From Fimenecus sp964540535 (GTDB lineage Bacteria > Bacillota > Clostridia > Oscillospirales > Acutalibacteraceae), in assembly GCA_964540535.1 (NCBI GenBank), contig CAZIMO010000001.1, positions 124,001-188,000 on the forward strand: a stretch of DNA of 64,000 bases, given 5' to 3'. Positions 27,998 to 36,815 of this stretch are shown piece after piece. The stretch's first letter is position 1; every line of letters begins with the position of its first letter. A model generated the notes under the pieces. The model did not search any database. It was not told where the DNA came from and saw nothing but the letters and a program-made list of their open reading frames with translations. A program made the position numbers and the translations under genes.

Positions 27998-28611
27998 TAT
28001 TCTGCCTCCATTGATGCGAAATTACGAAGTATTTGAAGTCCCACATCACCGCTTTTTTCGGGGTGGAACTGCGTTGCGAAGATATTGCCTTTACCGACCG
28101 CTGAATGAAAATCAATGCCGTAATTGGTAACTGTGGCAATGTCCTTTTCATTTTCGGCTTCAAGATAATAAGAATGAACAAAATAAACATATGAATTGTC
28201 GGGAATACCTTTAAAAAGGCTATCTTTTTGTTTTATTTCAATTGAGTTCCAACCGATATGAGGAATTTTAAGACCCATATCAGACGAAAATTTTCTGATT
28301 CTTCCCTTTAAAATGCCCAAGCCTTCAACATTGGGAGATTCTTCAGACTCTTCAAAAAGCAACTGAAGCCCAAGGCAGATACCCAAAAACAGCTTACCGC
28401 TTAATGCGTTCTGTTTTATTGTATCTGTCAAGTTTTTAGCACGCATTGAATTCATTGCGTCGCCGAACGAACCAACGCCCGGAAGCAATATTTTATCACA
28501 GGTATTGATTATTTCGGGATTATCGGTTATTACACTTTCAGCACCGATAAAATCAAGAGCTTTTTTCACGCTCTGCAAATTACCTGCGCCATAGTCAATT
28601 ATTCCTATCAT
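27997..28611 (-). CDS. hisH: Imidazole glycerol phosphate synthase glutaminase subunit HisH
   Basis: Class I glutamine amidotransferase delivering ammonia to HisF. The catalytic triad is visible: Cys in LGICLGLQLLFEES (near residue 78) and His/Glu in TQFHPEKSG (near 186). I place the start at 28611 (MIGIIDYGAGNL) because AAGGA lies 9 nt upstream; the ATG at 28620 is too close to that site. Length 204 aa is normal. Confidence 0.96.
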   Translation of the reverse strand: MIGIIDYGAGNLQSVKKALDFIGAESVITDNPEIINTCDKILLPGVGSFGDAMNSMRAKNLTDTIKQNALSGKLFLGICLGLQLLFEESEESPNVEGLGILKGRIRKFSSDMGLKIPHIGWNSIEIKQKDSLFKGIPDNSYVYFVHSYYLEAENEKDIATVTNYGIDFHSAVGKGNIFATQFHPEKSGDVGLQILRNFASMEAE

Positions 28612-28686
28612 TTGTTTCATTCCTTGAAAAATAATATTGCTATTTTAGCACAGTAAAGCGAGAAAATCAATAGCTATACAAAAGAA

Positions 28687-28709
28687 AAAGGCGGTAAAGA
28701 ACCGCCTTT
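28687..28709 (-). terminator. Terminator of SPFH gene
   Basis: On the minus strand, 8-bp stem AAAGGCGG/CCGCCTTT followed by TTCTTTTG, 11 bp after the stop codon at 28720. Confidence 0.82.
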
Positions 28710-28719
28710 AATATATTTG

Positions 28720-29529
28720 TTAATCGTTGCCGTCGCCAGTCAAATCATCAAGACTTATAAGCACTCCGCTGTCGCCCATAACGGTAGGAAGCTCGCCATT
28801 CCACTTGCTCCACTTAATATAGTTGACATAATCGGGAGATTCTGCAAGAGCCTCTTGAATAAGCTTAATGCTTTCAGCTTCAGCCTGCGCCTGTGTGATT
28901 TTCTGTTGCGCTTCAACTTCAATGCGGGCTAAATCCTGTTCAGCTTTAAGAGCATTCTGCTGCGCTGTCTGTTTAGCTTCAACAGCCGCATTAAATTCTT
29001 CAGAGAAATCAAAATTCACAATATTAAATATTTCAACTGCAATGCCATATTGAGTAATTTTCTCTGCAAGAGCGTCTTTAATCTGATCGCCGACTGTCTG
29101 ACGCTTTGTAATAAGCTCTTCTGCTGTGAATTGAGCTGTAACAGCTTTAATACTCTCCTGAATTGCGGGAACAATAATTACAGAGCCGTAATCTGTGCCG
29201 ACATTCTGATAAAGATTTGCGGAGGACTCACTGTTTACATGGAAGTTGACAGCAACAATATATGAAATAATCTGCAAATCCTTTGAAGAAGCTGTTCCGT
29301 CTGCCTCAATTTTCTGTGTACGGTTATTCATTTGCACAACGCTCTGAACAAACGGTACTTTGAAATGCAAGCCCTCGTTGAGAGCATTATTTTCAACCGC
29401 ACCGAAGGTAAGCACAACGCCTGTGTGACCTGCAGGAACAACCGTAAAGCAAGTAAGCGCAACGCCAACAAGCAAAACTGCACAAACGGCAATAACAACA
29501 ATTTTTACAATTTTTTTAGAATTTTTCAT
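28720..29529 (-). CDS. SPFH/prohibitin family membrane protein
   Basis: A 269-aa stomatin/prohibitin-like protein. Residues about 8-28 form a membrane anchor (IVVIAVCAVLLVGVALTCF), followed by the SPFH domain (VVPAGHTGVVLTFGAVENN, then PFVQSVVQMNNRTQKIE) and a coiled coil rich in Ala/Gln/Glu (about 185-225). Such proteins form cage-like oligomers on membranes and often shelter FtsH-type proteases. It is monocistronic, with its own promoter and terminator. Partner unknown. Confidence 0.92.
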   Translation of the reverse strand: MKNSKKIVKIVVIAVCAVLLVGVALTCFTVVPAGHTGVVLTFGAVENNALNEGLHFKVPFVQSVVQMNNRTQKIEADGTASSKDLQIISYIVAVNFHVNSESSANLYQNVGTDYGSVIIVPAIQESIKAVTAQFTAEELITKRQTVGDQIKDALAEKITQYGIAVEIFNIVNFDFSEEFNAAVEAKQTAQQNALKAEQDLARIEVEAQQKITQAQAEAESIKLIQEALAESPDYVNYIKWSKWNGELPTVMGDSGVLISLDDLTGDGND

Positions 29530-29602
29530 AGTAATTCACATATCCTTTCAGAACATAAACAGCAATTCCTTGTTACTGTTTTCACAATTGTTCTACAAAT
29601 AA

Positions 29603-29631
29603 AGGATATCATATGAGTAAATACTTGTCAA
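29603..29631 (-). promoter_or_regulatory. Promoter of SPFH gene
   Basis: On the minus strand TTGACA, 17-nt spacer, TATCCT, about 75 bp before the start codon. Confidence 0.7.
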
Positions 29632-29724
29632 TAATTTGATAAAAAAATGTCATAAATTGTAGTTTTAATCCATATTTTTTGATTTACGGCGAATAACTTC
29701 GTGATAATCAATATATGCTTTTCA

Positions 29725-29753
29725 TTGACTTTTACCAAGAATTGCTTTAAAAT
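29725..29753 (+). promoter_or_regulatory. Promoter of HAD phosphatase gene
   Basis: TTGACT, 17-nt spacer, TAAAAT, with the start codon 24 bp further on and GACGGAGG as ribosome site. Confidence 0.7.
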
Positions 29754-29777
29754 TGAAAGTGACGGAGGTAAGTCAAA

Positions 29778-30554
29778 ATGAATAAACTTTTAAATAAAAA
29801 AGGCTTCATCAGCGATATGGACGGCGTTATTTACCACGGCAATCAGATTTTGCCCGGTGTTGCCGAATTTGTAAACTGGATGATTGATAACGATAAAAAA
29901 TTTGTATTTTTAACCAACAGTCCGGAAAAGACACCACACGAATTGAGTATGAAGCTTGAAAGAATGGGGCTTAAAGTATCAGCCGACCATTTCTACACAA
30001 GCGCTATGGCTACGGCGGCTTTTTTAAGCAGTCAAAAGCCTGACTGCACCGCTTATGTTATAGGTGAAGCGGCGCTTACAAAGGCACTTTATGACCTTGG
30101 AATTTATATGAACGATGTAAATCCCGATTATGTAGTTGTGGGAGAAACGAGAACTTATAATTTTGAAAAAATTGAAAAGGCTATTGAGCTTGTAAACAAC
30201 GGCGCAAAGCTTATCGGTACAAATCCCGACATTACAGGTCCCACGGAAAAAGGCGTTATGCCTGCAACGGGTTCACTTATAGCTCCCATTGAAATTGCAA
30301 CAGGCAAAAAGGCATATTTTGTTGGCAAACCCAATCCGTTAATGCTTCGCCACGGGCTTCGCAAACTGGGTTGTCACAGTGAAGAAATCGCATTTATCGG
30401 CGACAGAATGGACACTGACATCATTGCAGGTATTGAGTCAAATGTTGACACTGTACTTGTGCTTTCCGGCGTAACATCAATGAGCGATATTGATTTATTC
30501 CCCTACCGCCCCCACTATATTCTTGACGGTGTAGGAGATATTTTGAAGAAATAG
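29778..30554 (+). CDS. HAD-IIA (NagD-like) phosphatase
   Basis: A 258-aa haloacid dehalogenase-type phosphatase of subclass IIA. Motif I is DMDGVIYHGN (residues 13-22), motif II LTNSPEKTP (near 50), motif III Lys in GKPNPLML (near 186) and motif IV IGDRMDTDIIAG (near 210). NagD and related enzymes dephosphorylate nucleotides or sugar phosphates; the substrate here is not evident. First Asp of motif I is preceded by Ser-Asp, normal for the subclass. Confidence 0.92.
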   Translation: MNKLLNKKGFISDMDGVIYHGNQILPGVAEFVNWMIDNDKKFVFLTNSPEKTPHELSMKLERMGLKVSADHFYTSAMATAAFLSSQKPDCTAYVIGEAALTKALYDLGIYMNDVNPDYVVVGETRTYNFEKIEKAIELVNNGAKLIGTNPDITGPTEKGVMPATGSLIAPIEIATGKKAYFVGKPNPLMLRHGLRKLGCHSEEIAFIGDRMDTDIIAGIESNVDTVLVLSGVTSMSDIDLFPYRPHYILDGVGDILKK

Positions 30555-30592
30555 TTTATTTGTACCTATGCACAGTTGAATATAAATAAAAC

Positions 30593-30640
30593 AGCACTAA
30601 AAAGGCAGTTTTTCATTTGCAAGAATGCTTTTTTAGTGCT
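30593..30640 (+). terminator. Terminator of HAD gene
   Basis: Long stem AGCACTAAAAAGGCA with TGCTTTTTTAGTGCT (one mismatch), then AAATTTTAAT. Confidence 0.75.
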
Positions 30641-30751
30641 AAATTTTAATAATATACCTTATTTATCAGCAAAGTGACTTTCTTATTTATTTGGTTAAAA
30701 AATCTGTTCTAATAAATATTGAATATTAAAATAATGAAAAATGAATAATAC

Positions 30752-30789
30752 AAGAAAAAATCCATCCTCTTACGAGAACGGATTTTTCT

Positions 30790-30790
<1 letters not shown>
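30752..30790 (-). terminator. Terminator of the tRNA unit
   Basis: On the minus strand, AAGAAAAATCC pairs with GGATTTTTTCTT across a 16-nt loop immediately after the tRNA-Tyr CCA end. The T-rich 3' arm serves as the release tract. Confidence 0.65.
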
Positions 30791-30874
<84 letters not shown>

Positions 30875-30892
30875 ATATTATATTCAAAAAAA

Positions 30893-30968
30893 TGGAGCTG
30901 GTGGACGGACTCGAACCCCCGACCTGCTGATTACAAATCAGCTGCTCTACCAACTGAGCTACACCAGC
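30893..30968 (-). tRNA. tRNA-Thr (UGU)
   Basis: Acceptor GCTGGTG pairs with CACCAGC; D arm GCTCAGTTGGTAGAGC; anticodon arm CTGATTTGTAATCAG with anticodon TGT; T arm GGGGGTTCGAGTCCGTC-type; CCA is encoded at 30893-30895. It lies 18 bp upstream of tRNA-Tyr and is presumably co-transcribed. Confidence 0.97.
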
Positions 30969-31167
30969 GTCTTAACGCTTGGATATAATACCATACCAAA
31001 TACAAATAGTCAAGAGTTTTTTGAAACTTTTTTAAAAAAATTTGTATTTTTTTGTTTTTTCGGAATTCTGATTGATAAATATATAACTATTATTGACGGA
31101 GATTGTTAAATATGTTAATATCTTACCTGTATATAATATGTATTTAATAAATTAAAGGAGTATGAAT

Positions 31168-32214
31168 ATGTTAATTCCGATTTTATTACTGATTGTAGGG
31201 TTTGTATTGCTCATAAAGGGCGGCGACTGGTTTGTTGACGGCGCTACGGGTATTGCCCGCCGTTTCCATCTACCCGAAATTCTTATCGGCGCTACGGTTG
31301 TTTCAATCGGCACAACACTTCCGGAGGTTATGGTTTCATCGGGCGCGGCTGTTCAAGGCAGCGGTTCAATCGCTTACGGTAATGCAATCGGCTCGGTTAT
31401 TTGCAACACTGCATTGATTGCGGCGCTTACAGTTGCTGTTAAGCCCGGTCCTGCCGCAAGAAAGAGCCTTACAATGCCCGTTGCTTTCTTCTTCGGTTCA
31501 GCGCTTATTTATTGCTTAAGCGCTTATGTATTCGGCACATTCTCACGCATAACAGGTATAATTTTACTTGCTGTTTTTGCAGTTTATATGGTTACAACCG
31601 TATTGAGAATGAAAAAGAGCGCGGCAACACTTGAGGTTGTTCAGACAGAGGAATTTTTAGGTGCGCTCACAAGCGAGGCAGAGCTTGAAGCTCAAAGCGG
31701 TGAGGATTATGTTGTTGAGTCAAAAGAAAGCGGAACAAAAGACAGTCTGCTTAAAGATATTATCTTATTGATTGTAGGCGCTGTGCTTATTGCCATCGGC
31801 GCTGATTTGCTTGTAGACAACGCTACTATTATTGCAGAGGGTTTAGGCGTTTCAGAAAAGGTTATCGGTCTTACAATTGTTGCTCTCGGAACATCGCTGC
31901 CAGAACTTGTAACTGCAATTACTTCGCTCGCAAAGGGTCACGGTTCGCTTTCGCTCGGCAATGTTATCGGCGCTAACCTCTTCAATCTTGTACTTGTAAG
32001 CGGTATGGCTGTTACAATCAATCCTTTCCCCGTTCCTGTTGCAGGAATGATTAACGGAATTAACTCCTCACTGCTGATTGACATTCCCGTAATGCTTGCA
32101 GTTATGCTTATTCTTACTGTTCCGACGCTTATTAAGCAAAAGCTTTCACGCTGGCAGGGAATTTTACTTCTCGGCATTTACGCGGCATTCTGCGTAGTAC
32201 AGTTTGTTCTATAA
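31168..32214 (+). CDS. CaCA-family Na+/Ca2+ antiporter
   Basis: A 348-aa membrane exchanger with two alpha repeats: GATVVSIGTTLPEVMVSS (near residue 40) and GLTIVALGTSLPELVTA (near 235), each followed by the GNAIGS/GNVIGAN helix. Acidic residues in the repeats coordinate Ca2+. About ten membrane spans with an acidic central loop (about 150-195). The start at 31168 has AAAGGAG 7 nt upstream; the ATG at 31162 is too near it. Monocistronic by spacing. Confidence 0.93.
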   Translation: MLIPILLLIVGFVLLIKGGDWFVDGATGIARRFHLPEILIGATVVSIGTTLPEVMVSSGAAVQGSGSIAYGNAIGSVICNTALIAALTVAVKPGPAARKSLTMPVAFFFGSALIYCLSAYVFGTFSRITGIILLAVFAVYMVTTVLRMKKSAATLEVVQTEEFLGALTSEAELEAQSGEDYVVESKESGTKDSLLKDIILLIVGAVLIAIGADLLVDNATIIAEGLGVSEKVIGLTIVALGTSLPELVTAITSLAKGHGSLSLGNVIGANLFNLVLVSGMAVTINPFPVPVAGMINGINSSLLIDIPVMLAVMLILTVPTLIKQKLSRWQGILLLGIYAAFCVVQFVL

Positions 32215-32301
32215 TCATGTAAAACATAAAGGAGTATTTTTTACAATGCTCCTTTTATTTTGCTGTTTTTGAGAAATACAATATATCAAGGAGTAATTCA
32301 T

Positions 32302-33762
32302 ATGAAATTGCAGGGTTTGGAGCCTCAAAGAGTTTTGAGATATTTTGAAGAAATTTGCAGTATTCCCCACGGTTCTGAAAATATGAAGAGCATTGCCGAT
32401 TACTGTGTAGAATTTGCAAAATCGCATTCGCTTGAATACAAAAGAGATTTGGCTGACAATGTTATAATCTATAAAAAAGCTTCTTTCGGATATGAAAATG
32501 CAGAGCCGATAATTTTGCAGGGACATCTTGATATGGTTTGTCAGCAAACAGAGGACAGAAATATAGACTTTCTCGCCGATGGGCTTGACATTTATACTGA
32601 CGGTGATTTTGTAAAGGCGCATGGCACAACCCTTGGCGCTGACAACGGAATTGCGGTGGCAATGGTGCTGGCAATTCTTGAAAGCAATGAATACAAGCAC
32701 CCTCGCATTGAGGCTGTTTTTACTGCAGACGAAGAAATAGGTATGGTAGGTGCAACAAAGCTTGATATGAGCCTGCTCACAGCCAAGAAAATGATAAATA
32801 TTGACTCTGAAGCCGAAAGCGCCGTAACGGTATCCTGTGCCGGCGGAAGTGATTTTGAAGTTGAATTGCCTGTCAGCCGTGTAAATAAGCAAGGAACAGA
32901 GGTTACGGTTGTTCTTAAAGGATTGAAAGGCGGTCATTCAGGCATTGAAATAGACAAAGGCAGAGTGAATGCAAATCTGCTTGCAGGCAGATTTTTAAAT
33001 CATATGGCAAGCTGTACCGATTTTGATATTATTTCTGTTGACGGCGGAGACAAAGGAAATGCTATTCCGCGCATTTGCAAGATACGACTTTGCGTTGATG
33101 ATTCCGACGAATTTGTTCAAGAAGCAAATGAATATCTTGAAATAATCAAAAATGAGATTTCGGAACGGGAAAAGGACTTTATGAGCATAGTCACAGCAGG
33201 CCAAAAAGCTGAATTCAGTGTATTTGCAGACGAAATTAAAAATGCAGTAATTTATGCCTTAACCTGCGTGCCGAACGGCATTATTGAAATGAGCGCAAGT
33301 ATCAGCGCGCTTGTTGAAACCTCGCTGAATTTGGGAATTCTTGTAACAGACAGCGAAAAACTTGTAACAGACAGCGAAAAAATAATAATGCTTTTCACCT
33401 TGAGAAGCAACAAAAAATCCGCTCACACTGCACTTGAAAATAAGCTTAAAGCATTTTTCAGCGTACTCCCCTGTCACATCAAGACTTCAGGACATTATCC
33501 GCCTTGGGAATTCAAGGAAAATTCAGTTCTTCAAAAGCTTTATATTGATACATACAGGGAATTCACAGGTGTTGAGCCTAAAGTAGAGGCAATTCACGCA
33601 GGACTTGAATGCGGTATATTTTATTCAGCGATTGACGGACTTGACTGCATTTCAATAGGTCCCGACCTTTTTGATGTTCACACGGTAAATGAAAAAATGA
33701 GTATTTCTTCAACCAAAAGAATTTTTAATGTTTTGATTGCGCTGTTGGAAAAGTGCTTATAA
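32302..33762 (+). CDS. pepD: Aminoacyl-histidine dipeptidase (M20 family, PepD-like)
   Basis: A 486-aa zinc dipeptidase of broad specificity. Metal-site residues are in QGHLDMVCQ (near residue 78), GADNGIAVAM (near 113) and ADEEIGMVGA (near 144); GLKGGHSGIEI (near 210) and the C-terminal HAGLECGIF match PepD. The start at 32302 has AAGGAG 9 nt upstream; an in-frame ATG at 32260 is not supported. An exact 21-bp tandem duplication at 33340-33381 gives LVTDSEK twice. A terminator follows. Confidence 0.94.
   Translation: MKLQGLEPQRVLRYFEEICSIPHGSENMKSIADYCVEFAKSHSLEYKRDLADNVIIYKKASFGYENAEPIILQGHLDMVCQQTEDRNIDFLADGLDIYTDGDFVKAHGTTLGADNGIAVAMVLAILESNEYKHPRIEAVFTADEEIGMVGATKLDMSLLTAKKMINIDSEAESAVTVSCAGGSDFEVELPVSRVNKQGTEVTVVLKGLKGGHSGIEIDKGRVNANLLAGRFLNHMASCTDFDIISVDGGDKGNAIPRICKIRLCVDDSDEFVQEANEYLEIIKNEISEREKDFMSIVTAGQKAEFSVFADEIKNAVIYALTCVPNGIIEMSASISALVETSLNLGILVTDSEKLVTDSEKIIMLFTLRSNKKSAHTALENKLKAFFSVLPCHIKTSGHYPPWEFKENSVLQKLYIDTYREFTGVEPKVEAIHAGLECGIFYSAIDGLDCISIGPDLFDVHTVNEKMSISSTKRIFNVLIALLEKCL
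33340..33381 (+). repeat. Exact 21-bp tandem duplication inside pepD
   Basis: CTTGTAACAGACAGCGAAAAA occurs twice with no gap or difference, adding seven residues (LVTDSEK) in frame. The perfect identity points to a recent slippage event. Confidence 0.95.
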
Positions 33763-33774
33763 ACTAATATTCTC

Positions 33775-33806
33775 AAAGGCTGTTGCATAAATGTGACAGC
33801 CTTTTT
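33775..33806 (+). terminator. Terminator of pepD
   Basis: 9-bp stem AAAGGCTGT/ACAGCCTTT with a 12-nt loop and T run, 13 bp after the stop codon. Confidence 0.88.
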
Positions 33807-33910
33807 GCTTTTTATCTTCGTTGACAAAATATGGTGAATATGCTAAAATTTTTATATAATAGTATTAGTATGTTTTTTCGGTTCAATAATATTTTCGAGG
33901 TGCAACCTTA

Positions 33911-35245
33911 ATGAATAAATATAAATTTTCAGTTCAGACTGATATGGAAAAATTCAATGAATTTTCTGAAAAAAACGGAGGTTCGATATATCAAACCTCT
34001 TATTGGGCAGAGGTTAAAAATGCCTGGACTCCGTCTTATTATATGGGATATGACGAAAACGGCACGGCAGTTCTTTCCTGTCTTTGCCTTGAACGCAACG
34101 TAAAAGTCGGCAGACTTTGGTATTGCCCCGACGGCTTTGTCTGCGATTTATCCAATGAAGAATTAGTTATTGAATTCTGCGATTTTATGAAATCGGAAAT
34201 GAAAAAACATAAAATCTGCGCTATGGTATGCGATCCACTTGTTGTTGAAAAGCTTGACGGTGAAAAATGCGACACATCAGCTGTAACTTCAATGATAAAA
34301 GGAGGATTTGAGATTAACGCTGATAAGAATTTTTACATTGTTCAGCCTGCAATCACAATTAATTCGCCCCTTAAAGACAGCGCGCCGGAAGCTTTTTTGA
34401 AAAAATGTGAAAAGGGCGTCCGTCACGGCTTAAAAGCGGCGGCTGACGGTCTTTTATATGTTGAAAGCTATAATAATATAACATTGCCGCAGCACCCCGA
34501 AAAGCTTGATGAATTTTTCAGCGTTATGACAGAAACGGCTGACAGAACCGAGTTTATTCAGCGTGATAAAAACTATTACAAGACAATTATTGCAGCTCTT
34601 AACGGCAAGGCTGTTATGGACTTTATTTACTGCAATCAGCAAAAACGAAAAGAATACTGTACAGAACTGAACAGCAAAAAATCAGATCTTGAAGACAAAC
34701 TCGCAGAGCTTGAAAATGCTGATAAAAAGAATAAAAAGGAAATAGCATCGGTTAAAAAAGAGCTTGACGGCATTAACACAACTCTTGCCAGAAACGAAAA
34801 AGCCGACAAAGAGCTTTTTGAAAAATTCGGCGATAATGTACCCGAAAAGCTTTGTCTGGCAGTTGGCATTACCTCTCGATTCGGCAAAACTGCAATTTGT
34901 CTTTACGGCGGAACGAGGAATGTTTTGAGAAACACACTTCGCCCCACTCATTTTCTTAACTGGACAAGAATTGAAAAGAGTATTGAAAGCGGTATTGAAA
35001 CACACGATTTGGGCAGAGTTACAGGCGACCCGCACGATGAGAGCAATCCCCTTTTCGGTCTTGCAAAATACAAAATGAGCTATAACGGACAGCTTACCGA
35101 ATATGTCGGCGATATGTATTTAATCAGCGACAAATTCACATTCATGCTTTTCAGAAAGCTTTTACCAAAGGTTAAAAAGATTAAAAACACAGTTCTTAAA
35201 AAGCATATAAAGGAACAGACCGTTAGCAAGAGTAAGGCGGAATAA
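33911..35245 (+). CDS. FemAB-family aminoacyltransferase, first of pair
   Basis: Fem proteins move amino acids from aminoacyl-tRNA to lipid II to build interpeptide bridges. This 444-aa protein has two GNAT-like halves with an inserted helical hairpin (about residues 246-305: many Lys/Glu/Leu heptads), the hallmark of FemABX. The C-terminal GIETHDLGRVTGDPHDESNPLFG (read as two parts near 360-382) matches the conserved LGgxxG-type end. Start codon preceded by GAGGTG. Followed by a related gene after 2 bp. Amino acid and acceptor are unknown. Confidence 0.85.
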   Translation: MNKYKFSVQTDMEKFNEFSEKNGGSIYQTSYWAEVKNAWTPSYYMGYDENGTAVLSCLCLERNVKVGRLWYCPDGFVCDLSNEELVIEFCDFMKSEMKKHKICAMVCDPLVVEKLDGEKCDTSAVTSMIKGGFEINADKNFYIVQPAITINSPLKDSAPEAFLKKCEKGVRHGLKAAADGLLYVESYNNITLPQHPEKLDEFFSVMTETADRTEFIQRDKNYYKTIIAALNGKAVMDFIYCNQQKRKEYCTELNSKKSDLEDKLAELENADKKNKKEIASVKKELDGINTTLARNEKADKELFEKFGDNVPEKLCLAVGITSRFGKTAICLYGGTRNVLRNTLRPTHFLNWTRIEKSIESGIETHDLGRVTGDPHDESNPLFGLAKYKMSYNGQLTEYVGDMYLISDKFTFMLFRKLLPKVKKIKNTVLKKHIKEQTVSKSKAE

Positions 35246-35247
35246 AT

Positions 35248-36498
35248 ATGTATCAGTTTAAATCAGATATTCCCGAATATGAATTCACTGCATTTGTTGA
35301 AAAATCATCATTTGCGACAATTCAGCAGACGGCGGAATGGACAAAATTAAAAAGCAATTGGAAAAGCAGTTTTTGCGGAATATATAAGGATGACAATATT
35401 GTCGGCGCAGCAATGATATTGATGCGTACACTTATGCCCGGATTTACTTACGCTTACTGTCCGCGAGGTCCGATTATGGATTTTTGCGACGGCGAGGCAG
35501 TGAATGCATTTGCCGAAGGCGCAAGGGAATACTGCAAATCACAGGGCGTTTATCTTTTAAAGATTGACCCCACTGTTGCAGTGGGCAAAACCCTGCCCGA
35601 TATACCGAGAGAAAAATATTTTGACCCATTTGATTTGGAAAAGGGCAAAACAGAATTTGATAACATTGTAAAAAGCGGATTTCGGCACAAGGGCTTCGGC
35701 AAAAGTCTTGACTCTGCAACCCAGCCAAGATACAATGCGTTAATTCCTTTAAAAGACAGTGAAGGCAATCCCCTCACAGCACCGCAGTTTAAGAAGAATT
35801 ACAAGCAAAAGCTTCGCAAATATTTAGGTAATTTTCAGACTGCACGCGGTCTTTACTATGAAGACGCAGAGCATACAAACGAAAACATTGCACTTTTCAA
35901 AAAGATTTTAAGCAACACAGAGGCAAGGCAAAATATATCCTTGAGAAATGAAGAATACTTTAATCTGCTTGCAGAAGCGTTCGGCGACAAGGCATTTTTT
36001 GCCTTTGAAAAATGTGATGTAAACACATATATTGAAAATCTTGAAAAAAGATATGAAAAAGAACCGGAAAACCGTGAAAAGCTCACTGAACAATTGGCAG
36101 ACGCTAAAAAGGTTTTGTCAGAACGGGGCGAGAAAATTCCTCTCGCGGCATTGCTTACAGTTTATCCGCCAAACAGTGAGGGCGTAAAAATCGCTGAGTA
36201 TTTATATGCCGGCTCTGATCTAACGGTTTTCTCGTCATTCTGCGCTACTCTTTGCGGACTTTGCGCACAGTGCATATACTGCGCTGAAAAAGGCTGTGAA
36301 TTTCTTGATTTAGGCGGTGTACCGGGCACATTTGACGACGGACTTTATGATTTTAAAGCTCCATTCAATCCGATAATTGTTGAATATGCAGGTGAATTTG
36401 ATTTGCCCATAAGCAATTCAAAATATGCAATTATGGAAAAAGGCTTACCGATTTTGAAAAAAGGATACTTAAAAATAAGAAAGCTTATAAAAAGATAA
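35248..36498 (+). CDS. FemAB-family aminoacyltransferase, second of pair
   Basis: A 416-aa paralogue of the preceding gene. N-terminal FATIQQTAEWTKLKSNW (near residue 22) parallels the first protein's IYQTSYWAEVKNAW. A shorter helical hairpin lies near 255-290, and EFLDLGGVPGTFDDGLYDFK (near 350) is the typical FemX C-terminal motif. Two tandem Fem-type genes suggest sequential addition of two bridge residues or two different residues. MurE here looks DAP-type, where such bridges are less usual, so the target may be LL- or meso-DAP peptides or another molecule. Confidence 0.87.
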   Translation: MYQFKSDIPEYEFTAFVEKSSFATIQQTAEWTKLKSNWKSSFCGIYKDDNIVGAAMILMRTLMPGFTYAYCPRGPIMDFCDGEAVNAFAEGAREYCKSQGVYLLKIDPTVAVGKTLPDIPREKYFDPFDLEKGKTEFDNIVKSGFRHKGFGKSLDSATQPRYNALIPLKDSEGNPLTAPQFKKNYKQKLRKYLGNFQTARGLYYEDAEHTNENIALFKKILSNTEARQNISLRNEEYFNLLAEAFGDKAFFAFEKCDVNTYIENLEKRYEKEPENREKLTEQLADAKKVLSERGEKIPLAALLTVYPPNSEGVKIAEYLYAGSDLTVFSSFCATLCGLCAQCIYCAEKGCEFLDLGGVPGTFDDGLYDFKAPFNPIIVEYAGEFDLPISNSKYAIMEKGLPILKKGYLKIRKLIKR

Positions 36499-36522
36499 AA
36501 TCCCGATTATTCGGGATTTTTT
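36497..36522 (+). terminator. Terminator of FemAB pair
   Basis: AAAATCCCGA, TTAT loop, TCGGGATTTTTT, overlapping the stop codon. Confidence 0.92.
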
Positions 36523-36551
36523 CATCTCAAAACAAAGCCCTGCACCGTTTA

Positions 36552-36755
36552 GCGTGATGTCCTTAACGGACAATCACGCAACGAAATAAATCCACTATGT
36601 GGATTTATGAAATACGCCTACGGCGTGTGAAATATTGCTGCGCAATGCGAAATGCCTGCGGGCATGAGTGGATTTATTTCATTTCATATTCGGGTTTACC
36701 CGAATATTCCACAATGAGCTTCGGCTCATTATTTCACATTTTGCATTAGCAAAAT
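36552..36755. repeat. Array of eight short hairpins within a nested inverted repeat
   Basis: About 200 bp without a credible gene. Hairpins in order: GCGTGAT..ATCACGC (36552-36579), ATAAATCCAC/GTGGATTTAT (36586-36608), ACGCC/GGCGT (36614-36626), ATTGC/GCAAT (36634-36646), ATGCC/GGCAT (36652-36665), ATATTCGGG/CCCGAATAT (36686-36707), AATGAGC/GCTCATT (36713-36730), ATTTTGC/GCAAAAT (36738-36755). Units are separated by GAAAT on the left and ATTTC on the right. GAAATAAATCCACT (36583-36596) is perfectly complementary to AGTGGATTTATTTC (36667-36680), enclosing three hairpins. Terminators flank both sides. Likely a modular intergenic repeat element. Confidence 0.85.
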
Positions 36756-36773
36756 ATTTCACTAAAATGCAAA

Positions 36774-36815
36774 ATCACCGTAGACTCATACTAAAAGTCT
36801 ACGGTGATTTTTTTG
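36774..36815. terminator. Strong terminator hairpin beyond the array
   Basis: 13-bp perfect stem ATCACCGTAGACT/AGTCTACGGTGAT with T7 on the plus strand and a T-rich minus side, so bidirectional; on the minus strand it lies 135 bp after the GtrA-like gene. Confidence 0.85.

Noticed and set aside
32302..33762. Frameshift in pepD at the duplicated segment
   Set aside because: The duplication is 21 bp, a multiple of three, and the frame remains open to a normal C-terminus.
36552..36755. Reading the hairpin array as a CRISPR-like or tandem repeat
   Set aside because: The palindromes differ in sequence and the spacers are only about 5 bp; it does not fit a CRISPR or simple satellite.
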